Program-made: the position numbers and the translations under genes | Part shown: piece by piece, positions 39,951-50,512 of the stretch | Layout of the letters: every line of letters starts with the position of its first letter | How positions within the stretch are numbered: position 1 is the first letter of the stretch | The notes under the pieces: generated by a model | Databases searched by the model: none | Told to the model about the DNA's origin: nothing | The model's input: only the letters and a program-made list of their open reading frames with translations | Source of the DNA: an uncultured delta proteobacterium | Lineage (GTDB): Bacteria; Desulfobacterota; Desulfovibrionia; Desulfovibrionales; Desulfovibrionaceae | Length of the DNA: 64,000 nucleotides | Assembly: GCA_903835685.1 (NCBI GenBank) | Contig: CAILNX010000023.1 | Coordinates: forward strand, 33,316-97,315 | Direction of reading: 5' to 3'

Positions 39951-40682
39951 CTACAGCCAGTCGAACCAGCGCTTCCAGCTTCCCTGGATGCGCTCCCGCT
40001 CCTTGGCGGACAGGGTCTTCTGGTATTCGAAATAGGCGAACTCGGCCCGGCGGCGGGCATAGTCCTTGACATCGGGCAGGTCCCCGAAGTTCTCGCCCAC
40101 GAATTCGTACCGTTTCCAGGCCGACACGTAGCGCGAGGCCCGCCAGTAGAAATCCGCCACGTACAGTTCGTGCTCGGCCAGCAGGCGGCGGCATTTGACC
40201 ACGTACTGCTTGGCCCCTTCGGCGTACTTGGTGGCCGGGTAGGATTCCTCCACCCGGTAGAAATACTCCAAGCCTTCCTGGATGTTGGCCATGGGAAGGT
40301 CGATGGTCTGGAACATTTTGTAGTAGGCCACCCCGATCTGGTACAAGGAGTATGGGGTCTCCTCGTGGGTGGGGTGCATGGCCTCGAACTCCTTGTAGGC
40401 GTCCACGGACTCCTGGTACTTCTCGTTCATGAAGTGCGCGTCGCCCAGGCCCAGTTCCGCCAGCGGGGTGTAGGGGCTGAAGGGGTAGCGGTCCTTGAGC
40501 TTGGAGAAGTATTCCGAGGCCTTGCCATATTCCTTGGAGTGCATGGAGTCCACGCCGGCCTCGAAAAGCTCCTGGGCCGTGTCCTCCGGGGGGCCGACCA
40601 GGAAATAGTCGATGAAGCCGCAACCGTTCACGCAGAACAAGACCAGGGTCAGAAGCGACCCCAGGAGAAAACGTTTAAACAT
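39951..40682 (-). CDS. bamD: Outer membrane assembly lipoprotein BamD
   Basis: A 243-residue TPR lipoprotein of the BAM complex that helps insert beta-barrel proteins. The signal FKRFLLGSLLTLVLFC ends in the lipobox VNGC. Tetratricopeptide repeats follow: ELFEAGVDSMHSKEYGKASE, YTPLAELGLGDAHF and the conserved YPATKYAEGAKQYV. The ATG at 40682 starts the signal; it lies inside the last bases of trxB (8-base overlap), showing coupled translation. Confidence 0.9.
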   Translation of the reverse strand: MFKRFLLGSLLTLVLFCVNGCGFIDYFLVGPPEDTAQELFEAGVDSMHSKEYGKASEYFSKLKDRYPFSPYTPLAELGLGDAHFMNEKYQESVDAYKEFEAMHPTHEETPYSLYQIGVAYYKMFQTIDLPMANIQEGLEYFYRVEESYPATKYAEGAKQYVVKCRRLLAEHELYVADFYWRASRYVSAWKRYEFVGENFGDLPDVKDYARRRAEFAYFEYQKTLSAKERERIQGSWKRWFDWL

Positions 40683-41604
40683 GCAGATGTTCCAGGTAAG
40701 CGTAGGCCGCGGTGGCGGCAGTGGCCCCGTCTCCGGCAGCGGTGATGACCTGACGGCAGGCCTTAGAGCGGATATCCCCAGCAGCAAAAATCCCGGGCAG
40801 ATTGGTTTTCATCTCACCATCGGTCATCACGAACCCGGCCTTGTCCCGTTCCAGCCCCTCGGGGAAGAAATCGCCCACAGGCTCGAACCCGACAAAAACG
40901 AAAACCCCATCCACGGGCAACTCCCGCGTTTCACCGGTTTTCAGGTCCTTGAGCAGGAGGCCGGTCACTCCGGCGGTCCCGCCCTGGATCTCGTTCACCA
41001 CGGTGCTCAGCACGGGCTGGATCTTGGGATTGATGAGGCATTTGTCCAGGTAGCACTTGCACCCCCGGAACTCGTCCCGGCGGTGGATGAGATAGATCTT
41101 CTTGACCAGCCGGGCCAGGTACAGGGACTCTTCCAGGGCGGAATTGCCGCCGCCGATGACGGCCACGGTCTGGTCCCGGAAAAAATTCCCGTCGCACAGG
41201 GCGCAAAAAGACACACCCTTGCCCAGGAATTTCTCCTCGCCGGGTATTCCCAGCCTGCGGTAGCGGGCCCCGGTGCAGATCACCACGGCCTTGGCCTTGA
41301 TCCGCTCCGCCCCGACCAGAAGCTCGTATTCCCCATCCGGGCCAGGGGTTATCTCCCGGACTTCGTCGTTGAAGCGCTCGGGCTGATAGTTGTCCAGGTG
41401 GGCGGCGAAGAGGTCAGCCAACTCGTAGCCCTTGATACCCTTGGGATGGCCCGGGTAGTTGTCGATGACCTCGGTCATGAGCACCTGGCCGCCCGGGGAA
41501 AGCTTCTCGCACAGGGCGACCTTCACCCCGGCGCGCAGGAGATACAGGGCGGCCGTCATTCCTGCCGGCCCGCCCCCGATGACCACGGCGTCGAATATCT
41601 TCAT
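40675..41604 (-). CDS. trxB: Thioredoxin-disulfide reductase
   Basis: A 309-residue FAD flavoenzyme reducing thioredoxin with NADPH. VVIGGGPAGMTAALYLLRAG is the FAD loop; SFCALCDGNFF carries the redox Cys pair; AVIGGGNSALEESLYLA is the NADPH loop; IFAAGDI completes the FAD site. The ATG at 41604 follows the trxA stop after one base; an in-frame TTG at 41613 is less likely. Forms an operon trxA-trxB-bamD. Confidence 0.96.
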   Translation of the reverse strand: MKIFDAVVIGGGPAGMTAALYLLRAGVKVALCEKLSPGGQVLMTEVIDNYPGHPKGIKGYELADLFAAHLDNYQPERFNDEVREITPGPDGEYELLVGAERIKAKAVVICTGARYRRLGIPGEEKFLGKGVSFCALCDGNFFRDQTVAVIGGGNSALEESLYLARLVKKIYLIHRRDEFRGCKCYLDKCLINPKIQPVLSTVVNEIQGGTAGVTGLLLKDLKTGETRELPVDGVFVFVGFEPVGDFFPEGLERDKAGFVMTDGEMKTNLPGIFAAGDIRSKACRQVITAAGDGATAATAAYAYLEHLHV

Positions 41605-41605
41605 G

Positions 41606-41926
41606 TCAGCCAATTTTCTTGTCGATCATTTCCTTGATCGTGCTCTTGGACACCGCACCGGTGGACTGCTCCACCACCTCGCCGCCCTTGAACAGGATCA
41701 GGGTAGGGATGGCCCGGATGCCGTACTTGCTGGGAGAGGCCGGATTTTCATCCACGTTCATCTTCACGACCTTGACCCGGCCGGCGTATTCGTTGGCCAA
41801 CTCGTCGATGACCGGCCCCATGGCCCGGCACGGCCCGCACCAGGGTGCCCAGAAATCAACCAAAACAGGCAGATCGCACTTGAGGACTTCCTGTTCGAAA
41901 GAACTGTCCATGACCTGAGCAGCCAT
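41606..41926 (-). CDS. trxA: Thioredoxin
   Basis: A 106-residue thioredoxin with the WCGPC active site in [15 protein letters not shown], cis-Pro in [13 protein letters not shown] and normal length. It reduces protein disulfides and supplies electrons to thiol enzymes. Preceded by the promoter at 42022-42050 and directly followed by its reductase. Confidence 0.97.
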   Translation of the reverse strand: MAAQVMDSSFEQEVLKCDLPVLVDFWAPWCGPCRAMGPVIDELANEYAGRVKVVKMNVDENPASPSKYGIRAIPTLILFKGGEVVEQSTGAVSKSTIKEMIDKKIG

Positions 41927-42021
41927 TTCGTCTCTCCTTTGTTATGGCACCGAGGGAGGATGGGGGCTTCAAAAAAGGCCCTGGGCTCCCGAAGGTTCCA
42001 GACGTTTTGGACAAGTGAGGC

Positions 42022-42050
42022 ATACTAGTTCCCGGGGGGGGTTGTGTCAA
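42022..42050 (-). promoter_or_regulatory. Sigma70 promoter of trxA-trxB-bamD
   Basis: On the minus strand TTGACA (complement of 42045-42050) and TAGTAT (complement of 42022-42027) are exactly 17 bases apart. Transcription would start near 42015, leaving a leader of about 90 bases before trxA. Confidence 0.7.
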
Positions 42051-42202
42051 GTTTGAAGAAAAGAGGATGTGAAATCAGGCCTTGAGCGGCAAGGGAAGGG
42101 ATTGCCCCAGGGCCGTGGACCAGATACACGAAAGAGGAAGGGCTGGTCCTCCTTGTGGGGGCGAGCGGGTGCAGCCTGTCCCGGCCGGGACAAGGAGGGG
42201 GC

Positions 42203-42703
42203 GTGAACCTGTACCTCATGCAGCACGGGGCCTGCTATTCCGAGCAGATCGACCCTGAGCGGGCCTTGAGCCCGGTGGGCCAGGACCAAGTCAAGGCCTC
42301 GGCCCTGGCCATGAAGGCCATGGGCCTGACCTTTGACCTCATGCTCTGCGGGGCCAAGAAGCGGGCCGTGCAGACCGCGGGCATCGTGGCCCGGGCCTTG
42401 GGTTTCCCGGAGCAGGCCCTGCTCCCCTCCCCGGCCTTGAGACCCACGGCCACGGCCCTGGAAATGATCGCCCTGCTTGAGGAGCACAAGGACCGGGAGT
42501 CGGTGTTCATCGCCGGTCACCTGCCCGGCCTGGCCGTGCTGGCCTCGGCGCTGATCTCCTCGGCCAAGGTGGGCCTGCATTTCGAGAACGCAGGCCTGAC
42601 CCGGCTGGACGTGGCCCACCTGGCCCCGCACGGGGCCACGCTCATCTTTCATCTGCTGCCCGCGCAGCTTCACCTGATGGCTCCGGGGAAAAAGAGGGTC
42701 TGA
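42203..42703 (+). CDS. SixA-like phosphohistidine phosphatase
   Basis: A 166-residue histidine phosphatase. It starts at a GTG (42203) after AAGGAGGGG, giving VNLYLMQHGACY: the usual Arg-His-Gly becomes Gln-His-Gly, leaving the nucleophile His8 but not the first arginine. The later motifs are LMLCGAKKRAVQTAGIVA and VFIAGHLPGL with the second His. SixA removes phosphate from histidines of phosphotransfer proteins. A possible link to the orphan Hpt protein earlier in the window is only speculation. Divergent from trxA. Confidence 0.82.
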   Translation: MNLYLMQHGACYSEQIDPERALSPVGQDQVKASALAMKAMGLTFDLMLCGAKKRAVQTAGIVARALGFPEQALLPSPALRPTATALEMIALLEEHKDRESVFIAGHLPGLAVLASALISSAKVGLHFENAGLTRLDVAHLAPHGATLIFHLLPAQLHLMAPGKKRV

Positions 42704-42722
42704 CACCTCCCTGGCCCGCAGG

Positions 42723-43694
42723 TCAGGAACCCTGCACCTTTCCGGCCGCCAGGGTCTCTTCCAGCAGTTCCCGGGCCGCCTGCTCGTCCCCGGACTCCAC
42801 CCACTCGATGTCGGCCTCGGGCTTAAACCAGGTCATCTGCCGCTTGGCGTAGGCCTTGGTGTTCTTGATCCACAACTCCCGGGCCTCGTCCAGAGACGCT
42901 TCACCCTGAAGATGGGCCAGCAGCTCGGAACACCCGATGCCGGTCCACCCGGGCGCGGCCGGGTCCGGGCAGCGCTCCCAGGCCGCGCGGGCCTCGTCCA
43001 AGGCCCCGGCCGTGAGCATGGCGTCCGTGCGCCGAACCAGGCGCTCCACCAGTTCCCGGCGCTCCAGGCCCACCCCGATTTTCAGGAAGCGCCAGTCCGG
43101 CCGATCGTGGTCCTGGGCGTGCCAGAAGCTGAAGGGACGGCCGGTGGCCTCGTAGACCTCCAGGGCGCGGCAGACGTGATGTTTGTTGTTGGGATGGATC
43201 TTGCGGGCGTAGACCGGGTCCTTCCAGGAAAGCTCCAGGTGCAGGGCCACGGACCCCACCTCGGCCAACCGGGCCTGCACGGCCTCGCGGATCTTGGCCG
43301 GAATGGGCGGAATGGGCGCGAATCCCCGGGTGAGCCCCCGCAGATACAGGCCGGTGCCGCCCACCAGAAGGGGCAGACGCCCCTGGGCCAGGGCCTCGGA
43401 CACGGCCTCCCGGGCCTGGTCCCCGAACCGCCCGGCGGAAACGGCCTGGGAGGTGTCCATGAATCCATAGAGTTCATGCGGGCAGACTTGGCGCTCGGCC
43501 TCCGAGGGCTGGGCGGTGATGATGGGAAAATCGCGGTAGACCTGGCGGGAGTCCAGGTTGATGACCGTGCAGGGCCGAGTGACGGCCAGGGCCAGGGCCA
43601 GGGCGGTCTTGCCCGCTCCCGTGGGACCGAGCAGGCTGACCACCAGGGGGGCGTCCGGGGCCTGGACGCGGGGCGCGACCGTGCTGCGCTCCAT
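42723..43694 (-). CDS. miaA: tRNA dimethylallyltransferase
   Basis: A 323-residue enzyme adding a dimethylallyl group to A37 of UNN-decoding tRNAs. SLLGPTGAGKTALALALA is the P-loop; INLDSRQVYRDFPIITAQPS binds substrate tRNA; GGTGLYLRGL and KNTKAYAKRQMTWF are family motifs. It lies one base downstream of the coaD stop on the minus strand. Confidence 0.95.
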   Translation of the reverse strand: MERSTVAPRVQAPDAPLVVSLLGPTGAGKTALALALAVTRPCTVINLDSRQVYRDFPIITAQPSEAERQVCPHELYGFMDTSQAVSAGRFGDQAREAVSEALAQGRLPLLVGGTGLYLRGLTRGFAPIPPIPAKIREAVQARLAEVGSVALHLELSWKDPVYARKIHPNNKHHVCRALEVYEATGRPFSFWHAQDHDRPDWRFLKIGVGLERRELVERLVRRTDAMLTAGALDEARAAWERCPDPAAPGWTGIGCSELLAHLQGEASLDEARELWIKNTKAYAKRQMTWFKPEADIEWVESGDEQAARELLEETLAAGKVQGS

Positions 43695-43695
43695 G

Positions 43696-44196
43696 CTAGC
43701 GCCCGCCGACCAGTCTGGCGTAGACCTGGGTCAGGACCGTGTCCGGGACCAACCCCTTGATGTTCCCGCCGTTCTTGGCCACTTCCTTGATGATGGTGGA
43801 ACTGAGATACATCCACTTGTAGTCGGTCATGAGGAACACGGTCTGGATGCTGCGGTGCAGCCGCCGGTTCATGAGGGCCATCTGGAATTCGTATTCGAAG
43901 TCGGACACGGCCCTGAGTCCCCGCAGGATGACCCCGGCCCCGCGCCGGGCGGCGTAATCCACCAGAAGCCCGTCAAAGGGCTCGACAATAATCCGGGGCT
44001 CGTCGCTGAAGACCTCCCGGGCCATGTCCAGGCGTTCCTCCACGCTGAACAGCGGGACCTTGGGCGTGCTGATGGCCACGGCCAGCACCACGCCTTCGAA
44101 GGCGTCCAGGGCGCGCTTGACCAGGCTGATGTGGCCGTAGGTCAGGGGATCGAAGGTTCCGGGGTAGATGGCCCAGCGGGGCTGAAGTTTTTCCAT
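43696..44196 (-). CDS. coaD: Phosphopantetheine adenylyltransferase
   Basis: A 166-residue nucleotidyltransferase of coenzyme A synthesis. AIYPGTFDPLTYGHISLVKR has the (T/H)xGH signature; GVILRGLRAVSDFEYEFQM and YLSSTIIKEVAKNGG are typical. It overlaps the 3' end of rsmD by 55 bases and leads into miaA. Confidence 0.96.
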   Translation of the reverse strand: MEKLQPRWAIYPGTFDPLTYGHISLVKRALDAFEGVVLAVAISTPKVPLFSVEERLDMAREVFSDEPRIIVEPFDGLLVDYAARRGAGVILRGLRAVSDFEYEFQMALMNRRLHRSIQTVFLMTDYKWMYLSSTIIKEVAKNGGNIKGLVPDTVLTQVYARLVGGR

Positions 44197-44741
44197 GCGA
44201 GTATCCTTGTCTGGCCGTAGGTCCGGTCGGTGAAAAGGGTCAGGGACAGATCCCGGGCAACCTCAGGGGTGACGGCGGCCTCCACCTCGGCCACCACGAT
44301 CCCGTCCGGGGCCAGGCCGCCCTGGGCCAGGAGGGCGGTCAGGGCCGGGGCCAGCAGGCCCTGGCCGTAAGGCGGGTCGATGAAAACCAGTCCGCAGGGA
44401 GGGCCGGGAAAACGTTTCAGGAAGGCGGTCACATCCTGGCGGAACACCCGCCAGCGGCCCGCCTCCACCCCGAAATCGCGCAAATTTTTCTCGATGAGCA
44501 GGGCCGCCGACCCGGCTTTTTCCACGAACCCGGCCCAGGCCGCGCCCCGGCTCAAGGACTCCAGGGCCAGGCTGCCGCTTCCGGCGAAAAGGTCCAGGAC
44601 CCGCAGGCCCTCCCAGGCCAGGCCCCGGGCCTCAAGCAGGGAGAACAGGGCCTGGCGGACCTTGTCCGTGGCCGGCCGGTAGCCCGGTCCCGAGGCGGTC
44701 TTGATGATCCGTCCGCCCAGGGTTCCGCTGATGATGCGCAT
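44142..44741 (-). CDS. rsmD: 16S rRNA (guanine(966)-N(2))-methyltransferase
   Basis: A 199-residue SAM methyltransferase for ribosome assembly. MRIISGTLGGRIIKT starts the protein; VLDLFAGSGSLALESLSRGA is motif I and GLVFIDPPYGQG is motif IV with the catalytic DPPY. The ATG at 44741 is chosen because the family begins RIISGTLGGR there. The C terminus extends across the coaD start by 55 bases, a large overlap, perhaps a late stop. rsmD-coaD pairing is common in bacteria. Confidence 0.93.
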   Translation of the reverse strand: MRIISGTLGGRIIKTASGPGYRPATDKVRQALFSLLEARGLAWEGLRVLDLFAGSGSLALESLSRGAAWAGFVEKAGSAALLIEKNLRDFGVEAGRWRVFRQDVTAFLKRFPGPPCGLVFIDPPYGQGLLAPALTALLAQGGLAPDGIVVAEVEAAVTPEVARDLSLTLFTDRTYGQTRILAWKNFSPAGPSTPEPSIP

Positions 44742-44760
44742 GTCCGCCTCGGCCCGTCCC

Positions 44761-46368
44761 CTATATCTCCGACACCAACTCCACGACCATGCGGTTGATC
44801 TCCATGAGCCGGTCGCGGATTTCAGTCTGGGACTCCCAGGGCAGGGCCTGGACCTGGCCCACACGCTTGTGCAGTTCGGCCAGCAGGTGGTCGGCGTCCC
44901 CGAGCAGGAAATCCCAGTCGATGCGCGGGGCGGCCGTGACCTTGGCCACCTCGGTGGCCGGGACCTTGCCGGGAAGAAGGGTCAATTCCTCCAGATAGCT
45001 GGGAATATGCACGGTCCAGCCAAAGGCGGCCTTGATCTTCTCGGCCAGGTTCTTCTGGGCCGCCGGTTCGCCGTGCACCAGGATGACCTCGGGGTGCCCG
45101 CCCCGGAAATTCTCCATCCAGGCCATGAGTTGGGACAGACCCGCGTGGGCGGAAAACCCGCCGATGGTGAAGATCTTGGCGTTCACGGCCACTTCCTCAC
45201 CCAGGATGCGAATTTTCTTGGCCCCGTCCACGATCTTGCGGCCCGGGGTGCCCAGGGCCTGATACCCGGTGAACACGATGGACGCGCCCTTGCGCCAGAG
45301 GTTGTGGCGCAAATGGTGCTTGATCCGGCCCGCGTTGGCCATGCCGCTGGCGGAAATGACCACGGCCGAACCCTTGATGTCGTTGATGGCCTGGGACTCG
45401 CTGGTCTTCAAGGTAAACTTTAAGTTTTTCAGTTTGAGGGGGCTGTCCCCGTTGGCGATCATGACCTGGGCTTCGTCATCCAGATACTTGGGATTGTTTC
45501 GGAAAATCTCGGTGGCCTTGGTGGCCAGGGGGCTGTCCACGAACACCGGAAGGTCGGACGGCAGGCGGCCCTCCTTGGACAGGAGGTGCAGGGTGTAGAT
45601 GATCTCCTGGGTGCGGCCCACGGCAAAGGCCGGGATGATGATCTTCTCCCCGTTCTTATAGGCGTAGGCAATGGCCTCGGCCAACTCGTCCCGACTCTTG
45701 GTCTCGTCCTTGTGATCCCGGTCGCCGTAGGTGGACTCCACGAACAGGTAGTCCGCAGCCACGATGGTGCTCGGGTCATTGACCAGAAGCTGGTGAGGCC
45801 GCCCCAAGTCCCCGGAAAACACGATCTTCTTGCTCTCGGTCCCTTCCTGGTAGGTCATCTCGATGACCGAGGAGCCCAGGATGTGCCCGGCGTCCCGGAA
45901 CACGACCTCGACCCCGGGGCCAGGCTTTAAGGGCTGGCCGTACTCCACGGTCTTGATCAGGGCCAGGGTCTTTTCCACGTCGGCCTGGGTGTACAGGGGT
46001 TCGCTCATGCGCTGGCCGTGGCGCTGGCTCTTCTTGTTGCGCCACTCGGCCTCCATCTCCTGGATGTGGGCGCTGTCCAGGAGCATGATCTCCATCAGGT
46101 CCCGGGTGGCCGTGGTGGCGTGGATGGGGCCGGAGAACCCCTCCTTGACCAGGCGGGGCAAGAGGCCGGTATGATCGATGTGGGCATGGGTGATGAGGAT
46201 GAAATCCAGTTCCTTGGGCCGGTACAGGGCCACGTTCCAGTTGCGCATCTCGATCTCGGCGTTGCCCTGGTGCATACCGCAGTCCACGGCGAACCGGTGC
46301 GAGGCGGATTCCAGGATATAACAGGAACCGGTCACGGTCTGGGCCGCGCCCATGAAAGTGATCTTCAT
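44761..46368 (-). CDS. Beta-CASP metallo-beta-lactamase RNA nuclease
   Basis: A 535-residue protein of the CPSF-73/RNase J-like MBL superfamily. The metal motif ITHAHIDHTGLLPRL and the later DAGHILGSSVIEM and VFSGDLGRPHQ supply zinc ligands; LFVESTYGDRDHKDE begins the beta-CASP region, ending in GFSAHAGLSQLMAW and VILVHGEPAAQ. It likely acts as a zinc-dependent RNA endo/exonuclease in the cytoplasm. AAGGAG lies 5 bases before the ATG at 46368. Upstream of rsmD by 19 bases on the same strand. Confidence 0.9.
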   Translation of the reverse strand: MKITFMGAAQTVTGSCYILESASHRFAVDCGMHQGNAEIEMRNWNVALYRPKELDFILITHAHIDHTGLLPRLVKEGFSGPIHATTATRDLMEIMLLDSAHIQEMEAEWRNKKSQRHGQRMSEPLYTQADVEKTLALIKTVEYGQPLKPGPGVEVVFRDAGHILGSSVIEMTYQEGTESKKIVFSGDLGRPHQLLVNDPSTIVAADYLFVESTYGDRDHKDETKSRDELAEAIAYAYKNGEKIIIPAFAVGRTQEIIYTLHLLSKEGRLPSDLPVFVDSPLATKATEIFRNNPKYLDDEAQVMIANGDSPLKLKNLKFTLKTSESQAINDIKGSAVVISASGMANAGRIKHHLRHNLWRKGASIVFTGYQALGTPGRKIVDGAKKIRILGEEVAVNAKIFTIGGFSAHAGLSQLMAWMENFRGGHPEVILVHGEPAAQKNLAEKIKAAFGWTVHIPSYLEELTLLPGKVPATEVAKVTAAPRIDWDFLLGDADHLLAELHKRVGQVQALPWESQTEIRDRLMEINRMVVELVSEI

Positions 46369-46417
46369 CAATGCTCCTTGCGGATTCGGGGTCGAGGTGG
46401 AGGGAAATGGTCCGAGG

Positions 46418-48013
<1,596 letters not shown>

Positions 48014-48041
48014 AGCGTTCCTTGCGGACTTCTCGGGTGTT

Positions 48042-48641
48042 TCATTGGGTCTGAAAAGCCTCCACGCCCAGGGTCAGGGCCTTGACGTTGCCCTCGGCCA
48101 CCTTGGGCTTCATGGTGGCGCGAATGGTCGCCTCCAGGACTTCCGGGCCAAAGGGCAGCAGGCCCGAGGCGCAGAGCGCGCCCAGAAGCGCGATGTTGCC
48201 GCTCTGCACCGCCCCGCAGCTCTTGCCCATGGAGCGGATGGAGAAAAAGCGCACGGTCCCGGCGCAGGCCGAGGCCTTGGCCTTGATCTCTTGAAGGTCC
48301 GGCCCCTGCTCCCGGCCCAGGGCCACGGCCATGGGCGCGATGAATTCGTCGGAAGACAGGATGATCCCTCCGGCCTTGAGATAGGGCAAGGCCCGCAGGG
48401 TCTCGATGGGCTCGAACCCCAGGAGCACGTCGGCCTCGCCAAACCCGATGCGCGGACTCAAAACCCCAAGGCAAAGGGTGGATTCCACCACGCCGCCGCG
48501 CTGGGCCATGCCGTGGATCTCTCCGGCCGTGACCGGCAGGCCCTGGGACAGGACGGCCTGGGCCAGAAGCTTGGTGGCGGTCAGGGTGCCCTGCCCTCCC
48601 ACGCCGGTCATGAACACGCGCAGGCTTTTCGCTTCGGACAT
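48042..48641 (-). CDS. iorB: Indolepyruvate:ferredoxin oxidoreductase beta subunit
   Basis: A 199-residue gamma-type subunit of 2-oxoacid:ferredoxin oxidoreductases. TGVGGQGTLTATKLLAQAVL and the EIHGMAQRGGVVESTL segment are typical. With IorA it converts aryl pyruvates and CoA to acyl-CoA, CO2 and reduced ferredoxin. It begins at once after the iorA stop. Confidence 0.94.
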   Translation of the reverse strand: MSEAKSLRVFMTGVGGQGTLTATKLLAQAVLSQGLPVTAGEIHGMAQRGGVVESTLCLGVLSPRIGFGEADVLLGFEPIETLRALPYLKAGGIILSSDEFIAPMAVALGREQGPDLQEIKAKASACAGTVRFFSIRSMGKSCGAVQSGNIALLGALCASGLLPFGPEVLEATIRATMKPKVAEGNVKALTLGVEAFQTQ

Positions 48642-50486
48642 CTAGGCGCTCCTTTTCCGGGCTTTGATCCGGTCGCAGACCTGGAGGCAGAACATGCAGC
48701 CCGAGCAGGAGAGTTCGTCGATCTCCACCCGTCCGTCCTTTTTGGAAAAGGCCGGGCAGGCCAGGGTGTCCAGGCACTGCCCGCAGTCGTCGCAGGGGTC
48801 GGGGATGTAGGCGGTCATGGGCTTTTTCACGGCCATCACCCGGCGGGCGAACAAGGGACAGGGCTCTTCGGTGAGCAGCACGCGCACCCCGGACATACCC
48901 TTGAGTTCCTCCAGGGCCTTGGTGGTGGCCTTCAAATTCAGGGGATTGACCTTGCGAAACTGGGTCACGCCCAGGGCCTTGACCACGGCCTCGATGTCGA
49001 TGCGGGCCGGGTTGTCGCCCAGCGCGGTCTTCTCCACCCCGGGATGAGGCTGGTGCCCGGTCATGGCCGTGGTCTTGTTGTCCAGGATGACCAGGAGGAT
49101 GTCGTGGCGGTTGTACACCGCGTTGGCCAGGCCGGTCATGCCCGAATGGAAGAAGGTGGAGTCGCCGATGAAGGCCACGACTTTCTGTCCGGCGGCCCGG
49201 GACGCGCCGCACCCGGCCGAGACCGAGGAGCCCATGCATACCAGGAAATCAGCCATGCGCAGGGGCGGCAGAAGCCCCAGGGTGTAGCAGCCAATGTCCG
49301 AGGAATAGGTGGCCTCGTCCCCGTAGACCTGGCGCACGGCGAAATAGGCCGCCCGGTGGGGGCATCCGGCGCAGAGGTTGGGCGGACGCACCGGCAGTCC
49401 TTCGGTTCCGGCGCAATGGACCGGCGTCGGGGCCGTGCGCCCAAGGGCCGCGTACAGGGCCTCGGTGACCATGCGACCCGAGTATTCGCCGTGTCGGGGC
49501 AGGCAGGCCAGGTCCTTGCCCTGGATGAGAAGGGACAGCCCGGCCTTCTGGGCCAAGGCCCGGACCTCGGTCTCCAGGATGGGCTCCAACTCCTCCAGCA
49601 CCAGCAGGGACTTCTTGCCACGCATGAAGGCGGTCAGGCGCTCCTCGGGCAGGGGGAAGGAGAAGCCCAGCTCCAGCACCGAGAACTCGGCCTCAAGCCC
49701 GGACTCGGCCAGGGCGTCGGCCAGATAGGAGCGGTTGATGCCCACGGCCAGAACCCCGTGGGGGCCCGAGCCATATTCCTTGTTAAAGGGGGAGGTCTCC
49801 ACCTGGGTCCTGGCCCTGGCCATCTTGGCCATGAGGTCCAGGTGCATGGGACGGGCGAACACCGGCACAGGCACGAAATGGCGCGGGTCCTTGGGCACTC
49901 CGGCCGGTTTGGTCTTGGGCATGAAGGGACCGAAGGTCACGGGACCGCGCAGATGGTTCACCCGGGTGGTGGTGCGCAGCATGACCGGCAGGCCGTGCTC
50001 CCGGGAGAACAGCAGGGCGGCCCGGGTCATGTCCTTGGCCTCCTGGGCCGTGGACGGCTCGAAGCAGGGAATCCCGGCCAAACGGGCGTAGGCCCGGTTG
50101 TCCTGCTCGTTCTGGCTGGAGTGGCAGCCTGGGTCGTCGGCCGAGAGCACCACCAGTCCGCCCGGCGCGCCCAGATAGGCCAGGGTCATGAGCGGATCGG
50201 CGGCCACGTTCAGGCCCACGTGCTTCATGGTCACCAGGGTCATGGCCCCGGCCAGGGTGGCCCCGGCCGCGACCTCAAAGGCCACCTTCTCGTTGGTGGA
50301 GTATTCAAAGGAGAAATCACCTTCGGGCGAAAGCCGGAAAAAGGTGTCCGGCACTTCCGAGGAAGGGGTTCCGGGATAGCAGGTGACCACCTGGACACCG
50401 GCTTCCAGGGCGCCGCGCACAATGGCCTCGTTGCCGAGCAGAAGCTCGATGCGGCCCGGTGCGTCGGCCAAAAGGGGATGGCCCAT
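48642..50486 (-). CDS. iorA: Indolepyruvate:ferredoxin oxidoreductase alpha subunit
   Basis: A 614-residue catalytic subunit. The N-terminal pyrimidine-binding region has LLGNEAIVRGALEAGVQVV. The thiamine diphosphate domain includes FIGDSTFFHSGMTGLANAV and VILDNKTTAMTGHQPHPG. The C terminus carries two ferredoxin-type [4Fe-4S] motifs (CDDCGQCLDTLACP and CSGCMFCLQVC). It degrades aromatic amino acid-derived 2-oxoacids. The stop abuts the iorB ATG; a TPR gene is 26 bases upstream. Confidence 0.95.
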   Translation of the reverse strand: MGHPLLADAPGRIELLLGNEAIVRGALEAGVQVVTCYPGTPSSEVPDTFFRLSPEGDFSFEYSTNEKVAFEVAAGATLAGAMTLVTMKHVGLNVAADPLMTLAYLGAPGGLVVLSADDPGCHSSQNEQDNRAYARLAGIPCFEPSTAQEAKDMTRAALLFSREHGLPVMLRTTTRVNHLRGPVTFGPFMPKTKPAGVPKDPRHFVPVPVFARPMHLDLMAKMARARTQVETSPFNKEYGSGPHGVLAVGINRSYLADALAESGLEAEFSVLELGFSFPLPEERLTAFMRGKKSLLVLEELEPILETEVRALAQKAGLSLLIQGKDLACLPRHGEYSGRMVTEALYAALGRTAPTPVHCAGTEGLPVRPPNLCAGCPHRAAYFAVRQVYGDEATYSSDIGCYTLGLLPPLRMADFLVCMGSSVSAGCGASRAAGQKVVAFIGDSTFFHSGMTGLANAVYNRHDILLVILDNKTTAMTGHQPHPGVEKTALGDNPARIDIEAVVKALGVTQFRKVNPLNLKATTKALEELKGMSGVRVLLTEEPCPLFARRVMAVKKPMTAYIPDPCDDCGQCLDTLACPAFSKKDGRVEIDELSCSGCMFCLQVCDRIKARKRSA

Positions 50487-50512
50487 GCTTTAAGTCTCCT
50501 GGTCCGTGCGGG

